From: Flavobacteriaceae bacterium
Lineage (GTDB): Bacteria; Bacteroidota; Bacteroidia; Flavobacteriales; Flavobacteriaceae
NCBI GenBank assembly: GCA_008081175.1
Contig: VMCW01000128.1
Location: 1-5,969 of the forward strand
Length of the DNA: 5,969 nt
Reading direction: 5' to 3'
Positions 1 through 5,860 of the stretch are shown piece after piece (the first letter of the stretch is position 1; the number at the start of each line of letters is the position of its first letter). The notes beneath the pieces were generated by a model. The model had not been told where the DNA came from. It was given only the letters and a program-made list of their open reading frames with translations, and searched no databases. The position numbers and the translations under genes were made by a program.

Positions 1-751
1 GGATGCGTTCATTGACTTCTTTAAGGGCTACAATAAAATCAGTTTTATTCAGGCTGGCTAGTTTTTGATCGTCTAGTCCCAAAAGGCGTTTGGCAGTATC
101 ATCATCACTGAAGAAACCTTTGGCAGTGAGCTGAATTTCTCCTCCTACTTCCATTTCTTGAAGTGCTTTACTCGCCTTTTTAGATTTTACCTGTTCTAAT
201 GTAAAGTGGACCATTTTTTCTAATTCGACTTCCTCATTGCGAAATTGTGCTGTAATCTCAAAACCTTTTTTTATTTGCTTTTGAGAGATCAGTTTCCCGT
301 ATTGTTTTTGGATATAGTCGAGTTGCTCTTGAACCATCTTTTTATCGGGTTCAATTTCATAACGAGTGATTTTTTTCAAAACATCCAGTTTAACATCAAA
401 TTTTGGGGAAACTCCCAATTCAAATTCGAAATTCATTTGATCGGCTTTCCAATCGATCCCCTCTTCACTCTCTTTTGGAATTGGATTGCCCAACAGCTCA
501 AGCTTTTCTTCTTGGATGTATTTTTCTAAATTTTCTCTTAACAATTTGTTTACTTCATCAGCAATAACTGCTTGTTCGTATTGTTTTTTGATCATTCCCA
601 TAGGGACATGACCTTTTCTAAACCCGGGGATGTTTGCGTTTTTTCTGTAATCGCTCAATACTTTGTTTACATTTTCTTCATAATCTTTTCGATCTACTAG
701 GATGTTGATTACAGAATTTAAAGCGTCTATATCGGTTTTGCTGATGTTCAT
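1..751 (-). CDS. tig: Trigger factor, N-terminal 250 residues (3' end outside window)
   Basis: Ribosome-associated chaperone that binds nascent chains at the exit tunnel. I translated the minus strand by hand from the ATG at 749-751; the frame stays open to the left edge, giving 250 residues. Family members are about 430-450 residues, so most of the C-terminal chaperone domain is missing. The ribosome-docking signature GFRKGHVP lies at residues 43-50, with F44-R45-K46 where the E. coli protein has its L23-contacting loop. Residues 1 to about 115 are the ribosome-binding domain. From about 150 on, the charged stretch containing GFEITAQF and later GGEIQLTAKGFF corresponds to the PPIase-like domain, which looks degenerate, as I recall for this phylum. 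No Shine-Dalgarno precedes the start; the next in-frame ATGs are internal to the signature region. The gene is divergent from rpsP and has a consensus promoter immediately upstream. Confidence 0.96.
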   Translation of the reverse strand, partial: MNISKTDIDALNSVINILVDRKDYEENVNKVLSDYRKNANIPGFRKGHVPMGMIKKQYEQAVIADEVNKLLRENLEKYIQEEKLELLGNPIPKESEEGIDWKADQMNFEFELGVSPKFDVKLDVLKKITRYEIEPDKKMVQEQLDYIQKQYGKLISQKQIKKGFEITAQFRNEEVELEKMVHFTLEQVKSKKASKALQEMEVGGEIQLTAKGFFSDDDTAKRLLGLDDQKLASLNKTDFIVALKEVNERI

Positions 752-771
752 ATACTAAAAAATTTAGTGCG

Positions 772-802
772 CAAAATTACACTTTTTTATTGCCATGACA
801 AA
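772..802 (-). promoter_or_regulatory. Promoter of tig, Bacteroidota consensus
   Basis: Read on the minus strand, TTTG (799-802) is followed by exactly 19 nt and then TAATTTTG (772-779), a full match to the Bacteroidota -33/-7 consensus TTTG-N19-TAnnTTTG. Transcription would start around 765-768, leaving a 5' leader of about 14-17 nt before the tig ATG. This is the best promoter in the window and supports the start chosen for tig. Confidence 0.75.
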
Positions 803-822
803 GTTTTAAGCGCTAAGCCTAG

Positions 823-877
823 GCATTCTTAATTCGTTTCTACTAAAAAAAGAAAGAATTAATCATTTAAAGAATGC
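823..877. repeat. Interrupted inverted repeat between tig and rpsP promoters
   Basis: The left arm GCATTCTTAATTC (823-835) is the reverse complement of a right arm split in two: GAATTAA (856-862) and GAATGC (872-877). The outermost 8 bp alone (823-830 with 870-877) pair perfectly. The right arm sits where the -33 element of the rpsP promoter should be, and no TTTG is seen there. It could be a regulator site or chance in AT-rich DNA. Confidence 0.35.
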
Positions 878-895
878 ACAACAAATAAAATCCGT

Positions 896-903
896 TATAT
901 TTG
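896..903 (+). promoter_or_regulatory. Promoter -7 element of the rpsP-rimM operon
   Basis: TATATTTG matches the Bacteroidota -7 box TAnnTTTG exactly and is followed by CAGCC, a common context. No TTTG lies 17-21 nt upstream; position 874-877 is occupied by an arm of an inverted repeat instead, so the -33 part is weak or replaced by an activator site. The predicted transcription start is near 907-910, giving a leader of about 46-49 nt. Confidence 0.6.
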
Positions 904-910
904 CAGCCCA

Positions 911-955
911 GAATTAATAACCAGAGGGTCGTGTATCCTCACAAATTAATATGAT
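911..955 (+). promoter_or_regulatory. Structured rpsP 5' leader, candidate bS16 autoregulatory RNA
   Basis: The predicted leader folds into one two-part hairpin. The outer stem is ATTAAT (913-918) with ATTAAT (945-950), 6 bp. A 5-by-4-nt internal loop (919-923 and 941-944) follows. The inner stem is GAGG (924-927) with CCTC (937-940), extendable by a G-U pair (928-936) to leave a 7-nt loop. The structure spans nearly everything from the likely transcription start to 6 nt before the ATG, where it could block initiation. A stem, internal loop and stem is the usual shape of ribosomal-protein leader RNAs. That bS16 binds it is my inference; the outer stem is only A-U pairs. Confidence 0.4.
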
Positions 956-1645
956 ATGCCAGTTAAACTAAGACTTCAAAGACACGGAAAAAAAGGAAAA
1001 CCTTTTTATTGGTTAGTAGCCGCAGATGCCCGTGCAAAAAGAGATGGACGTTACCTTGAAAAATTAGGTACCTACAATCCCAACACCAATCCTGCTACAG
1101 TAGTAATCGATATTGACCGAGCAGTAAATTGGCTCGAAAAAGGAGCACAACCTACTGATACTGCCAGAACGCTTTTATCTTATCGAGGTGCTATGTTAAA
1201 ACATCACTTGAATGGTGGTGTTCGCAAGGGAGCGCTCACACAAGAAGAAGCTGATAAAAAATTAGAAGCTTGGTTAGAAGAAAAAGAAGCTAAAATTCAA
1301 GCAAAAAAAGACGGATTATCTAAAGCTGCAGCAGATGCATCTGCTCAACGTCTAGCCGATGAAAAAGCGGCAAGTGAAAAACGCCTAGCTGCTGCCCAAG
1401 AAGCAGAAGCGCCTGTAGAGGAAGCTCAAGGAGAAGCAGAAGCGCCTGTAGAGGAAGTTCCTGTTGCTGAAGAATCTACCGAAGAAGCTCCAACACAAGA
1501 GGCTGAAACTGAAGAAGCCCCTGTCGCTGTAGCTCCAACAGAAGAGGCTCCAACAGAAGAGGCTCCAGTAGAAGCTGCCGATGCTGAGGAAGCACCCGCA
1601 GAAGAAGCTGCAACAGAAACTGAGGGAGAGGAAGAAAAACAGTAA
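956..1645 (+). CDS. rpsP: 30S ribosomal protein bS16 with long acidic C-terminal tail
   Basis: Structural protein of the small subunit, binding 16S rRNA early in assembly. Residues 1 to about 90 are the conserved bS16 core: the start MPVKLRLQRHGKKGKPFYWL holds the family signature, followed by ADARAKRDGRYLEKLGTYNP and the GAQPTDTAR motif near residue 63. The universal MPVKL start fixes the ATG at 956. E. coli bS16 is 82 residues; Bacteroidota forms are usually about 170-190 with a charged helical extension. This one has 229. Residues 95-148 are a Lys/Glu/Ala-rich helix-like segment. Residues 149-229 are a disordered-looking tail with 30 Glu and 1 Asp against one Lys, containing five EEAP units and DNA-level tandem repeats. 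There is no Shine-Dalgarno. It is first in an operon with rimM, 15 nt downstream. Confidence 0.98.
   Translation: MPVKLRLQRHGKKGKPFYWLVAADARAKRDGRYLEKLGTYNPNTNPATVVIDIDRAVNWLEKGAQPTDTARTLLSYRGAMLKHHLNGGVRKGALTQEEADKKLEAWLEEKEAKIQAKKDGLSKAAADASAQRLADEKAASEKRLAAAQEAEAPVEEAQGEAEAPVEEVPVAEESTEEAPTQEAETEEAPVAVAPTEEAPTEEAPVEAADAEEAPAEEAATETEGEEEKQ
1399..1457 (+). repeat. 26-nt direct repeat inside the rpsP tail region
   Basis: Two identical 26-nt copies at 1399-1424 and 1432-1457 (period 33 nt, 11 codons) each encode the EAEAPVEE stretch of the bS16 tail. Identity at third codon positions suggests a recent in-frame duplication rather than protein-level selection alone. Confidence 0.8.
1532..1576 (+). 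repeat. 15-nt tandem repeat inside the rpsP tail region
   Basis: Two perfect units of GCTCCAACAGAAGAG (1532-1546 and 1547-1561) are followed by a degenerate third (1562-1576). A related unit with one substitution lies at 1487-1501. Each encodes APTEE or a variant. The unit is a multiple of 3, so copy-number slippage would keep the frame and only alter tail length. Confidence 0.8.
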
Positions 1646-1660
1646 ACCTTCTCTTCAACG

Positions 1661-2185
1661 ATGAAAAAAGAAGACTGCTTTTACGTAGGAACCATCGTTG
1701 GAAAATACAGTTTTAAAGGGGAACTTCTTGTCAAAACAGACAGTGATCATCCCGAAGAATACACACAATTGGAATCAATCTTTGTTCAGTTAAACACAGG
1801 TTTGGTTCCTTTTTTTATTCAAAAGTGCCAACTTCATAAGTCAGAACTCTTACGGATTCAATTTGAAGATGTTCAAGATGAAAATACAGCAGATAGTCTA
1901 TTGAAAAAAGAGCTCTACCTGCCTTTAAACTTACTCCCACCACTTGAAGGAAAAAAATTTTACTATCACGAAGTAATTGGATTCTCTATTCAAGAAAACA
2001 ACAAAAAAATAGGGACCATTATAGCAATTCAAGACCAGAGTGTTCAAGCCCTTTTTGAAATAGAAACAGAAAAAGGAACACAGGCTCTAATTCCTATTCA
2101 TAATGATTTTATCATAGAAGTTGATCGCTTAAACCACTGTATAAAAGTAAACTTACCCGAAGGGCTTTTGGATCTTCAAAACTAA
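1661..2185 (+). CDS. rimM: Ribosome maturation factor RimM
   Basis: Assembly factor for the head of the 30S subunit; in the family it binds uS19 and helps mature 16S rRNA helices 31 and 33b. It is 174 residues, normal for the family. The N-terminal RimM beta-barrel (about 5-90) carries the glycine motif ending in FKGEL at residues 18-22. The C-terminal PRC-barrel-like domain (about 98-174) begins with FYYHEVIGF (100-108), where the family has a conserved aromatic pair followed by D/E-L/V-I-G, and contains IPIHNDFIIEVD (144-155) and the typical closing LPEGLLDL (165-172). It follows rpsP by 15 nt without a promoter or Shine-Dalgarno, so the two are almost certainly cotranscribed; rpsP-rimM linkage is widespread in bacteria. 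Its stop lies 4 nt from the stop of the convergent receptor gene. Confidence 0.96.
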   Translation: MKKEDCFYVGTIVGKYSFKGELLVKTDSDHPEEYTQLESIFVQLNTGLVPFFIQKCQLHKSELLRIQFEDVQDENTADSLLKKELYLPLNLLPPLEGKKFYYHEVIGFSIQENNKKIGTIIAIQDQSVQALFEIETEKGTQALIPIHNDFIIEVDRLNHCIKVNLPEGLLDLQN

Positions 2186-2189
2186 CTCC

Positions 2190-4550
2190 TTAAAAGAACA
2201 GCACAAAACCAAAAGATGGAAGGGGTGTATGGTTGCCTTCATTGGTAGAAACAGGAACAAGTGTTTTGGGCAGAACCACAGTGCCATCAGTGTTTCTTTT
2301 TAAGCCGTAGTCCTCTGGTATGGGGTTGGGCTGTGCCAAGAAATTTTGAACTTCAAAGTAAAAATTAAAGGAAAGGTCTTTAAAATTCCATTTTTTGTCA
2401 AAACGGATGTCTGCCAAATTAAACGCGTCCAATTTTAATTCACCCAAACGATCATAATCCAAGATGATTTCTGGATAACTAAAAACACTTGCCTCTAAGT
2501 CAACAGGGACATAAGGGTTTTTTCCTGCAAACCGCCAACGAGCACTGATTTCCCAATTGCGTTTTAATTTATAGCCTCCAGAAAAAGAGATCAAATGTCT
2601 GCTGTCCCATACAGAAGGCCGAGACTTACCATCGAGTCCGGTAAAGTCACTAAAGAAATAGGTATAAGCAAAAACACCATAGAAATTACGAGAGAGTTTC
2701 TGCTGGAACAACAACTCCAAACCGGAACTTTGTCCCTCCCCTTCAGAACTGATTGCTTCATTTCCCAAGACTTCAAACCCACCTCCTTTGTTTGCTAGAG
2801 AGACACCATCTATCAGTGAAATAGGATATTGCGAATACTTTTTTAAAAACCCTTCTGCTGTAATGCGTGAAACAGGTGTAAGGTTGTACTCCAAACCAGC
2901 TACTAAATGGTCGCTTCGGGTATATTGAGCAGCTTGATTGACAAAAAGGCCTCTTTGGTTTTGATAGCCCAGCATGGTGTAAGTAGGTATTTTAAAATAA
3001 CGCCCCAGGGAGGCATTCAACTTCCACTGTTGGTCTTCTGTCAACGCATAGGAAAAGGACATTCTTGGGGAAAGATTGTCTATCATATTAGAACCCGTAG
3101 AAAAAGTGTCCGCATCAGTCCGTAGACCGAGAGAAAGGTCGAATCGGTCGTTTAAAAATTTACGCCCAGCTTTCACAAAAAAACCGTATTTGAGAAAATC
3201 TAGATCTGTTTCATACACAAGATTCTCTCTTAACAGACGGGAGTCGTTTTTATAACTTGAGTTTTGTATGTTGAAGCCAGCCGACCATTTCCATTGGTTT
3301 GCATATTGTACTGCTTGAAATCGAAGTTTGGTTTCCCATTCATAAGAATCGTTTTGAAAAAGAATACCCGTTTTTGTGGTATTGTCTTGGTATCGAGAAA
3401 AGATGTTTTCTAAGCGATTTGAGCTAACAACTGTATTGGTAAAACCCTTACCACTTTTATAGTTTCTTTTCCAAGAAAGCCCAACGGTTGTGCTCCGTTG
3501 ATCAATAATAGGAACCTGTTCTATTGTAGCTTGCTGCTCTGCGTCAAAATCATCTAAGGGCTTGACAGAGAAATCATCAATTGCACCCAAACCGATAAAC
3601 GTTAAAGAATTATAGCTGTCAATTTCGTGTTTTATCTTCCACTGATAATCCCAATAATCTGGACGAATAGGTAGTCCGATTAACTCAAACAAAAACTGTA
3701 AATAACTTCTTCGAGCAGAAAACAAAAAAGTTGTTTTTGCGGGTTCAGATTTATCTTTTCTGAATAGTGGTCCTTCTAGCGTAAGACCAGCTTCACTCGC
3801 TCCAAAGCGAAAATTACCCCCAAAGCCATTAGGATCACCTTCGCGTTGTTCAAAGGCAAGTACACCCGAAAGTGGATTATCGTATTCTGCACCAAAAGCG
3901 GAACTAGCGAGGGTAACCTCTCTGATGAATGAAACATTTATCATACCCACTGGCCCCCCTGCACTTCCCTGGGTACTGAAGTGATTGATGTTCGGAATTT
4001 CTATACCATCTAAATAGTACACCGTTTCATTTGGAGCTCCACCTCGGATAATAATATCATTTCTGAAACCACCAATGGAGGGAGATATCCCAGGCATACT
4101 CTGTACTACTTTTGTAATGTCATTGTTTCCACCTGGGTAGGTTTCTATCTCTACCGCAGAAAACGTTTGTGTAGACAAAGGCGTTTCACTTTTAGTCTTG
4201 AAGGGACTGCGCTGAACAACTACCTCGTCTAAAGTTTCAAACTCTTCTTCTAATTCAAAAAGCAAGGGAATATTTCCTACTGATTTGACAATGATATTGA
4301 ATTGGGTAGCCGATTGGTATCCCAAATAACTGGCAACCACATTATATGATTTAGAAGGTATGTTTTCAAGTTTAAAATATCCTTGATCGTCCGTTACTGT
4401 ACCAATAGAAGTTCCCTCTAATACGACCGTAGCACCCTCCAAGGGCTGTTGGCTTTGTAGGTCAAGGATTCTTCCGTTAAGCTCTCCAGTATTTTGAGAT
4501 ACAGCAACAGTAAAGGTAAACAATGAAAGTAGGTATAGCATTTTTTTCAT
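2190..4550 (-). CDS. TonB-dependent outer-membrane receptor, substrate unknown
   Basis: Gated outer-membrane porin that imports a bound substrate using TonB/ExbBD energy. From the ATG at 4548-4550 it has 786 residues. Residues 1-19 are a signal peptide (KK, hydrophobic core, cleavage near AVS-Q). Residues about 22-100 form a carboxypeptidase-regulatory-like beta-sandwich (NGRILD, PLEGATVVLEGT, TDDQGYF), typical of Bacteroidota receptors. LDEVVVQ at 107-113 leads into the plug (about 115-225), with SMPGISPSIGG, IIIRGGAPNE and YYLDGIEIPN. The rest is the 22-strand barrel, ending in aromatic FGFVLFF as barrel proteins do. It is too short for SusC (about 1000 residues) and no SusD gene adjoins it, so glycan uptake is not indicated; siderophore, metal or peptide uptake remain possible. 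An in-frame TTG at 4577 would add nine residues but overlies the promoter, so I rejected it. Confidence 0.93.
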   Translation of the reverse strand: MKKMLYLLSLFTFTVAVSQNTGELNGRILDLQSQQPLEGATVVLEGTSIGTVTDDQGYFKLENIPSKSYNVVASYLGYQSATQFNIIVKSVGNIPLLFELEEEFETLDEVVVQRSPFKTKSETPLSTQTFSAVEIETYPGGNNDITKVVQSMPGISPSIGGFRNDIIIRGGAPNETVYYLDGIEIPNINHFSTQGSAGGPVGMINVSFIREVTLASSAFGAEYDNPLSGVLAFEQREGDPNGFGGNFRFGASEAGLTLEGPLFRKDKSEPAKTTFLFSARRSYLQFLFELIGLPIRPDYWDYQWKIKHEIDSYNSLTFIGLGAIDDFSVKPLDDFDAEQQATIEQVPIIDQRSTTVGLSWKRNYKSGKGFTNTVVSSNRLENIFSRYQDNTTKTGILFQNDSYEWETKLRFQAVQYANQWKWSAGFNIQNSSYKNDSRLLRENLVYETDLDFLKYGFFVKAGRKFLNDRFDLSLGLRTDADTFSTGSNMIDNLSPRMSFSYALTEDQQWKLNASLGRYFKIPTYTMLGYQNQRGLFVNQAAQYTRSDHLVAGLEYNLTPVSRITAEGFLKKYSQYPISLIDGVSLANKGGGFEVLGNEAISSEGEGQSSGLELLFQQKLSRNFYGVFAYTYFFSDFTGLDGKSRPSVWDSRHLISFSGGYKLKRNWEISARWRFAGKNPYVPVDLEASVFSYPEIILDYDRLGELKLDAFNLADIRFDKKWNFKDLSFNFYFEVQNFLAQPNPIPEDYGLKRNTDGTVVLPKTLVPVSTNEGNHTPLPSFGFVLFF

Positions 4551-4554
4551 AATG

Positions 4555-4583
4555 CAAAAATACCCAAAGGACTTCAAATCAAG
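4555..4583 (-). promoter_or_regulatory. Promoter of the TonB-dependent receptor gene
   Basis: On the minus strand TATTTTTG (4555-4562) matches TAnnTTTG exactly, with CTTG (4580-4583) 17 nt upstream as a partial -33 box. The -7 box ends only 4 nt before the ATG at 4550, so the message would begin at or within a few bases of the start codon. Either translation is essentially leaderless or it starts at the next ATG (4539-4541), which still leaves a signal peptide. Confidence 0.5.
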
Positions 4584-4588
4584 TGCTT

Positions 4589-4616
4589 TTTGTTTATTAT
4601 TTTTTAATTATATTTA
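4589..4616 (+). promoter_or_regulatory. Possible promoter of the Rieske gene
   Basis: TTTG (4589-4592) is followed after 16 nt by TATATTTA (4609-4616), one mismatch from the -7 consensus and with a short spacer. The predicted start is within about 5 nt of the ATG at 4625. It stands back to back with the receptor promoter in a 74-bp divergent region. Confidence 0.35.
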
Positions 4617-4624
4617 AACAAAAA

Positions 4625-5062
4625 ATGAACGAACGAAGAAATTTTCTCAAAACAGCCTGTAAACCAATAGTGCTAGCAGCTTTAGGCATCCCAATACTGG
4701 AGGCTTGTAGCACTGATGAGCTATCATCAAATAATACCATAAGAAACGGCCCAAGCAATACAGAACCTAAAAAACCTATAACCATCAACATTAAAAATGG
4801 TCTATTTTCTGACCTTCAAGAGGTGGGAGGTTGGATGAACTACACAACGGAAGAATTGCTTTTGGTTCGTATAAGTGGGAGTGAAATACGTGCCTTTGAC
4901 AACAAATGTCCCCATCAGGGCAACAGAGACCGCTGGACTTACGATGGAAGTCAATTTACATGCCAATACCACAACAATTCCTTTTCCAACTCGTGTAGCG
5001 GTTCTTTAACTTGTTATGAAACTAGCTTAGAGGGTGATGTATTGACAATTAGTTTTGACTAA
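4625..5062 (+). CDS. Rieske [2Fe-2S] protein with Tat-type lipoprotein signal
   Basis: Small membrane-anchored iron-sulfur electron-transfer protein, 145 residues from the ATG at 4625. The cluster ligands are C95-P-H97 and C113-QY-H116, the C-x-H ... C-x-x-H Rieske pattern. The N-terminus has a twin-arginine motif (ERRNFLKT, residues 3-10), a hydrophobic stretch and a lipobox LEAC with C28 as the lipidated residue. This predicts folding in the cytoplasm, Tat export and lipid anchoring. Residues 29-50 are a Ser/Asn/Pro-rich linker. Box 1 is CPHQGN, lacking the extra Cys that forms the disulfide in cytochrome bc1 Rieske proteins, so it is closer to the ferredoxin/oxygenase type. C124 and C130 are additional. 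The usual Gly-Pro-rich loop after box 2 is not seen. No oxygenase or cytochrome partner is in the window. A GTG-initiated extension to 4583 would bury the signal and was rejected. Confidence 0.87.
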   Translation: MNERRNFLKTACKPIVLAALGIPILEACSTDELSSNNTIRNGPSNTEPKKPITINIKNGLFSDLQEVGGWMNYTTEELLLVRISGSEIRAFDNKCPHQGNRDRWTYDGSQFTCQYHNNSFSNSCSGSLTCYETSLEGDVLTISFD

Positions 5063-5733
5063 ATAATAATATCTTTTTGAGTATCTGGTTTCATATTTTT
5101 AACTATGAAGTTGATTATTAAGTAATTAAAGACCAAAGTTATGAACGTGGATTCATATCTTATATAGGTTAGACCAAGAAAATGATAAGCGATTAAAATA
5201 CAATTGATTAGTATAAGTAAAGAAGCAGCTAAAAGGGTTGCTGATTTTATACTGGGTTTTTGAGCAAAATAAGCAACAGTCCCAGCCATCAGATAAGTGA
5301 TTATAAGCTTTCTGATTATTCCCAGCCCAGCCAAGTCAAAAAAATTTTCTTTTATATGATAAGCCAAAACAATCCAATAAGGAATAACAAACAGTGGACC
5401 CAGTAGGAATAAAGTTTTCTTTTTGATGCTAATACATTTGTGAATAAGAAGGGTATATAAAAAAAGACTGAGACAAGTTAAACTGGTTAAAAATATTCCT
5501 ACTGGTGGTGATGTTGTATTAAAAAATAATGCATAACCTATCATTTGAGAAAAAATAGCAACTTCTAAAAGGATAATCCTTGGAATGGCCAGTAAACGAT
5601 AGTATCCATAGAAAAAGAAGAAATAAGCCGCACCAATGTATTGTTGTGTGAATTCAAATCCAAGAAGTCCAACAGTGATATCCATTAAAAAAAGTAGGGT
5701 TAAAATGGTAATTGGTAAAATAGAGTTGGGCAT
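5059..5733 (-). CDS. Eight-helix integral membrane protein, possibly YhhN/TMEM86-like
   Basis: I do not recognise this 224-residue protein with certainty. It is hydrophobic throughout, with about eight predicted transmembrane segments near 5-25, 31-48, 53-71, 77-98, 107-127, 140-157, 164-186 and 194-212, and a short polar C-terminus. Lys-rich ISIKKK (101-106) suggests a cytoplasmic loop. Length, helix count and hydrophobic layout resemble the YhhN/TMEM86 (lysoplasmalogenase) family. By memory-based eye alignment, though, the conserved Gly-Asp after helix 3 is G66-Y67, and the Ser-Asp in helix 7 is N177-C178. If homologous, it would lack the catalytic acids and may not be an enzyme. The start at 5733 has no alternative upstream ATG nearby and no Shine-Dalgarno. 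Its TAG stop overlaps the TAA of the Rieske gene by 4 nt on the opposite strand. It is divergent from an XRE-type regulator that may control it. Confidence 0.8.
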   Translation of the reverse strand: MPNSILPITILTLLFLMDITVGLLGFEFTQQYIGAAYFFFFYGYYRLLAIPRIILLEVAIFSQMIGYALFFNTTSPPVGIFLTSLTCLSLFLYTLLIHKCISIKKKTLFLLGPLFVIPYWIVLAYHIKENFFDLAGLGIIRKLIITYLMAGTVAYFAQKPSIKSATLLAASLLILINCILIAYHFLGLTYIRYESTFITLVFNYLIINFIVKNMKPDTQKDIII

Positions 5734-5748
5734 TTTGATAGATTTATT

Positions 5749-5777
5749 TAAATATATTTTTTTTGGATAATACGCAA
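5749..5777 (-). promoter_or_regulatory. Possible promoter of the eight-helix membrane protein gene
   Basis: On the minus strand TTG (5775-5777) is followed after 18 nt by TATATTTA (5749-5756), one mismatch from TAnnTTTG. The leader to the ATG at 5733 would be about 10-12 nt. The region is so AT-rich that a chance match is a real possibility. Confidence 0.35.
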
Positions 5778-5797
5778 TAGACTTTATGCCGTGGTAT

Positions 5798-5828
5798 TTT
5801 GTTACAATAGAAAAAAATATTATTTTAT
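5798..5828 (+). promoter_or_regulatory. Possible promoter of the XRE regulator gene
   Basis: TTTG (5798-5801), then 19 nt, then TATTTTAT (5821-5828). The -33 box and the spacing fit the Bacteroidota consensus; the -7 box matches only its first six positions. Leader about 28 nt. It lies 21 bp from the -33 element of the divergent membrane-protein promoter, so one bound regulator could affect both. Confidence 0.3.
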
Positions 5829-5860
5829 ATAAATTCGATTCGTACTACATTAATTTATGT

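Noticed and set aside
245..529. 94-codon plus-strand open frame
   Set aside because: Lies wholly antisense to trigger factor, which has strong family motifs; its protein is Phe/Leu-rich low complexity with no recognisable domain.
755..767. Small palindrome CTAAA-N3-TTTAG in the tig leader
   Set aside because: Five A/T-rich pairs in AT-rich DNA near the transcription start; too weak to call a regulatory hairpin.
951..971. Six-codon upstream frame overlapping the rpsP start
   Set aside because: ATG five nt before the real start, out of frame, stopping after six codons; no Shine-Dalgarno and no attenuator-like content, so chance is likeliest.
1399..1576. Repeated units as a CRISPR array
   Set aside because: Repeats are in frame inside the rpsP coding region, differ in length and have no spacers of uniform size.
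1476..1658. 60-codon minus-strand open frame, Leu-rich
   Set aside because: Complement of the Glu/Ala/Pro repeats in the bS16 tail; the leucine richness follows from reading those codons backwards.
2591..3125. Short open frames on both strands within the receptor barrel (2591-2782 minus, 2595-2798 plus, 2907-3125 plus)
   Set aside because: All are shadows inside the continuous TonB-dependent receptor frame and show no domain or plausible start context.
2190..4550. SusC-type glycan importer
   Set aside because: About 200 residues shorter than SusC proteins and no SusD lipoprotein or glycoside hydrolase gene is adjacent.
4551..4577. TTG start for the receptor adding nine residues
   Set aside because: The extension covers the exact-match -7 box and places polar residues before an otherwise standard signal peptide.
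4583..4624. GTG start for the Rieske protein adding 14 residues
   Set aside because: Would put a hydrophobic stretch ahead of the twin-arginine motif and overlap the candidate promoter; the ATG at 4625 gives a clean Tat lipoprotein signal.
4597..4791. 64-codon minus-strand open frame
   Set aside because: Antisense to the Rieske signal and linker region, overlaps the divergent promoters and has no recognisable features.
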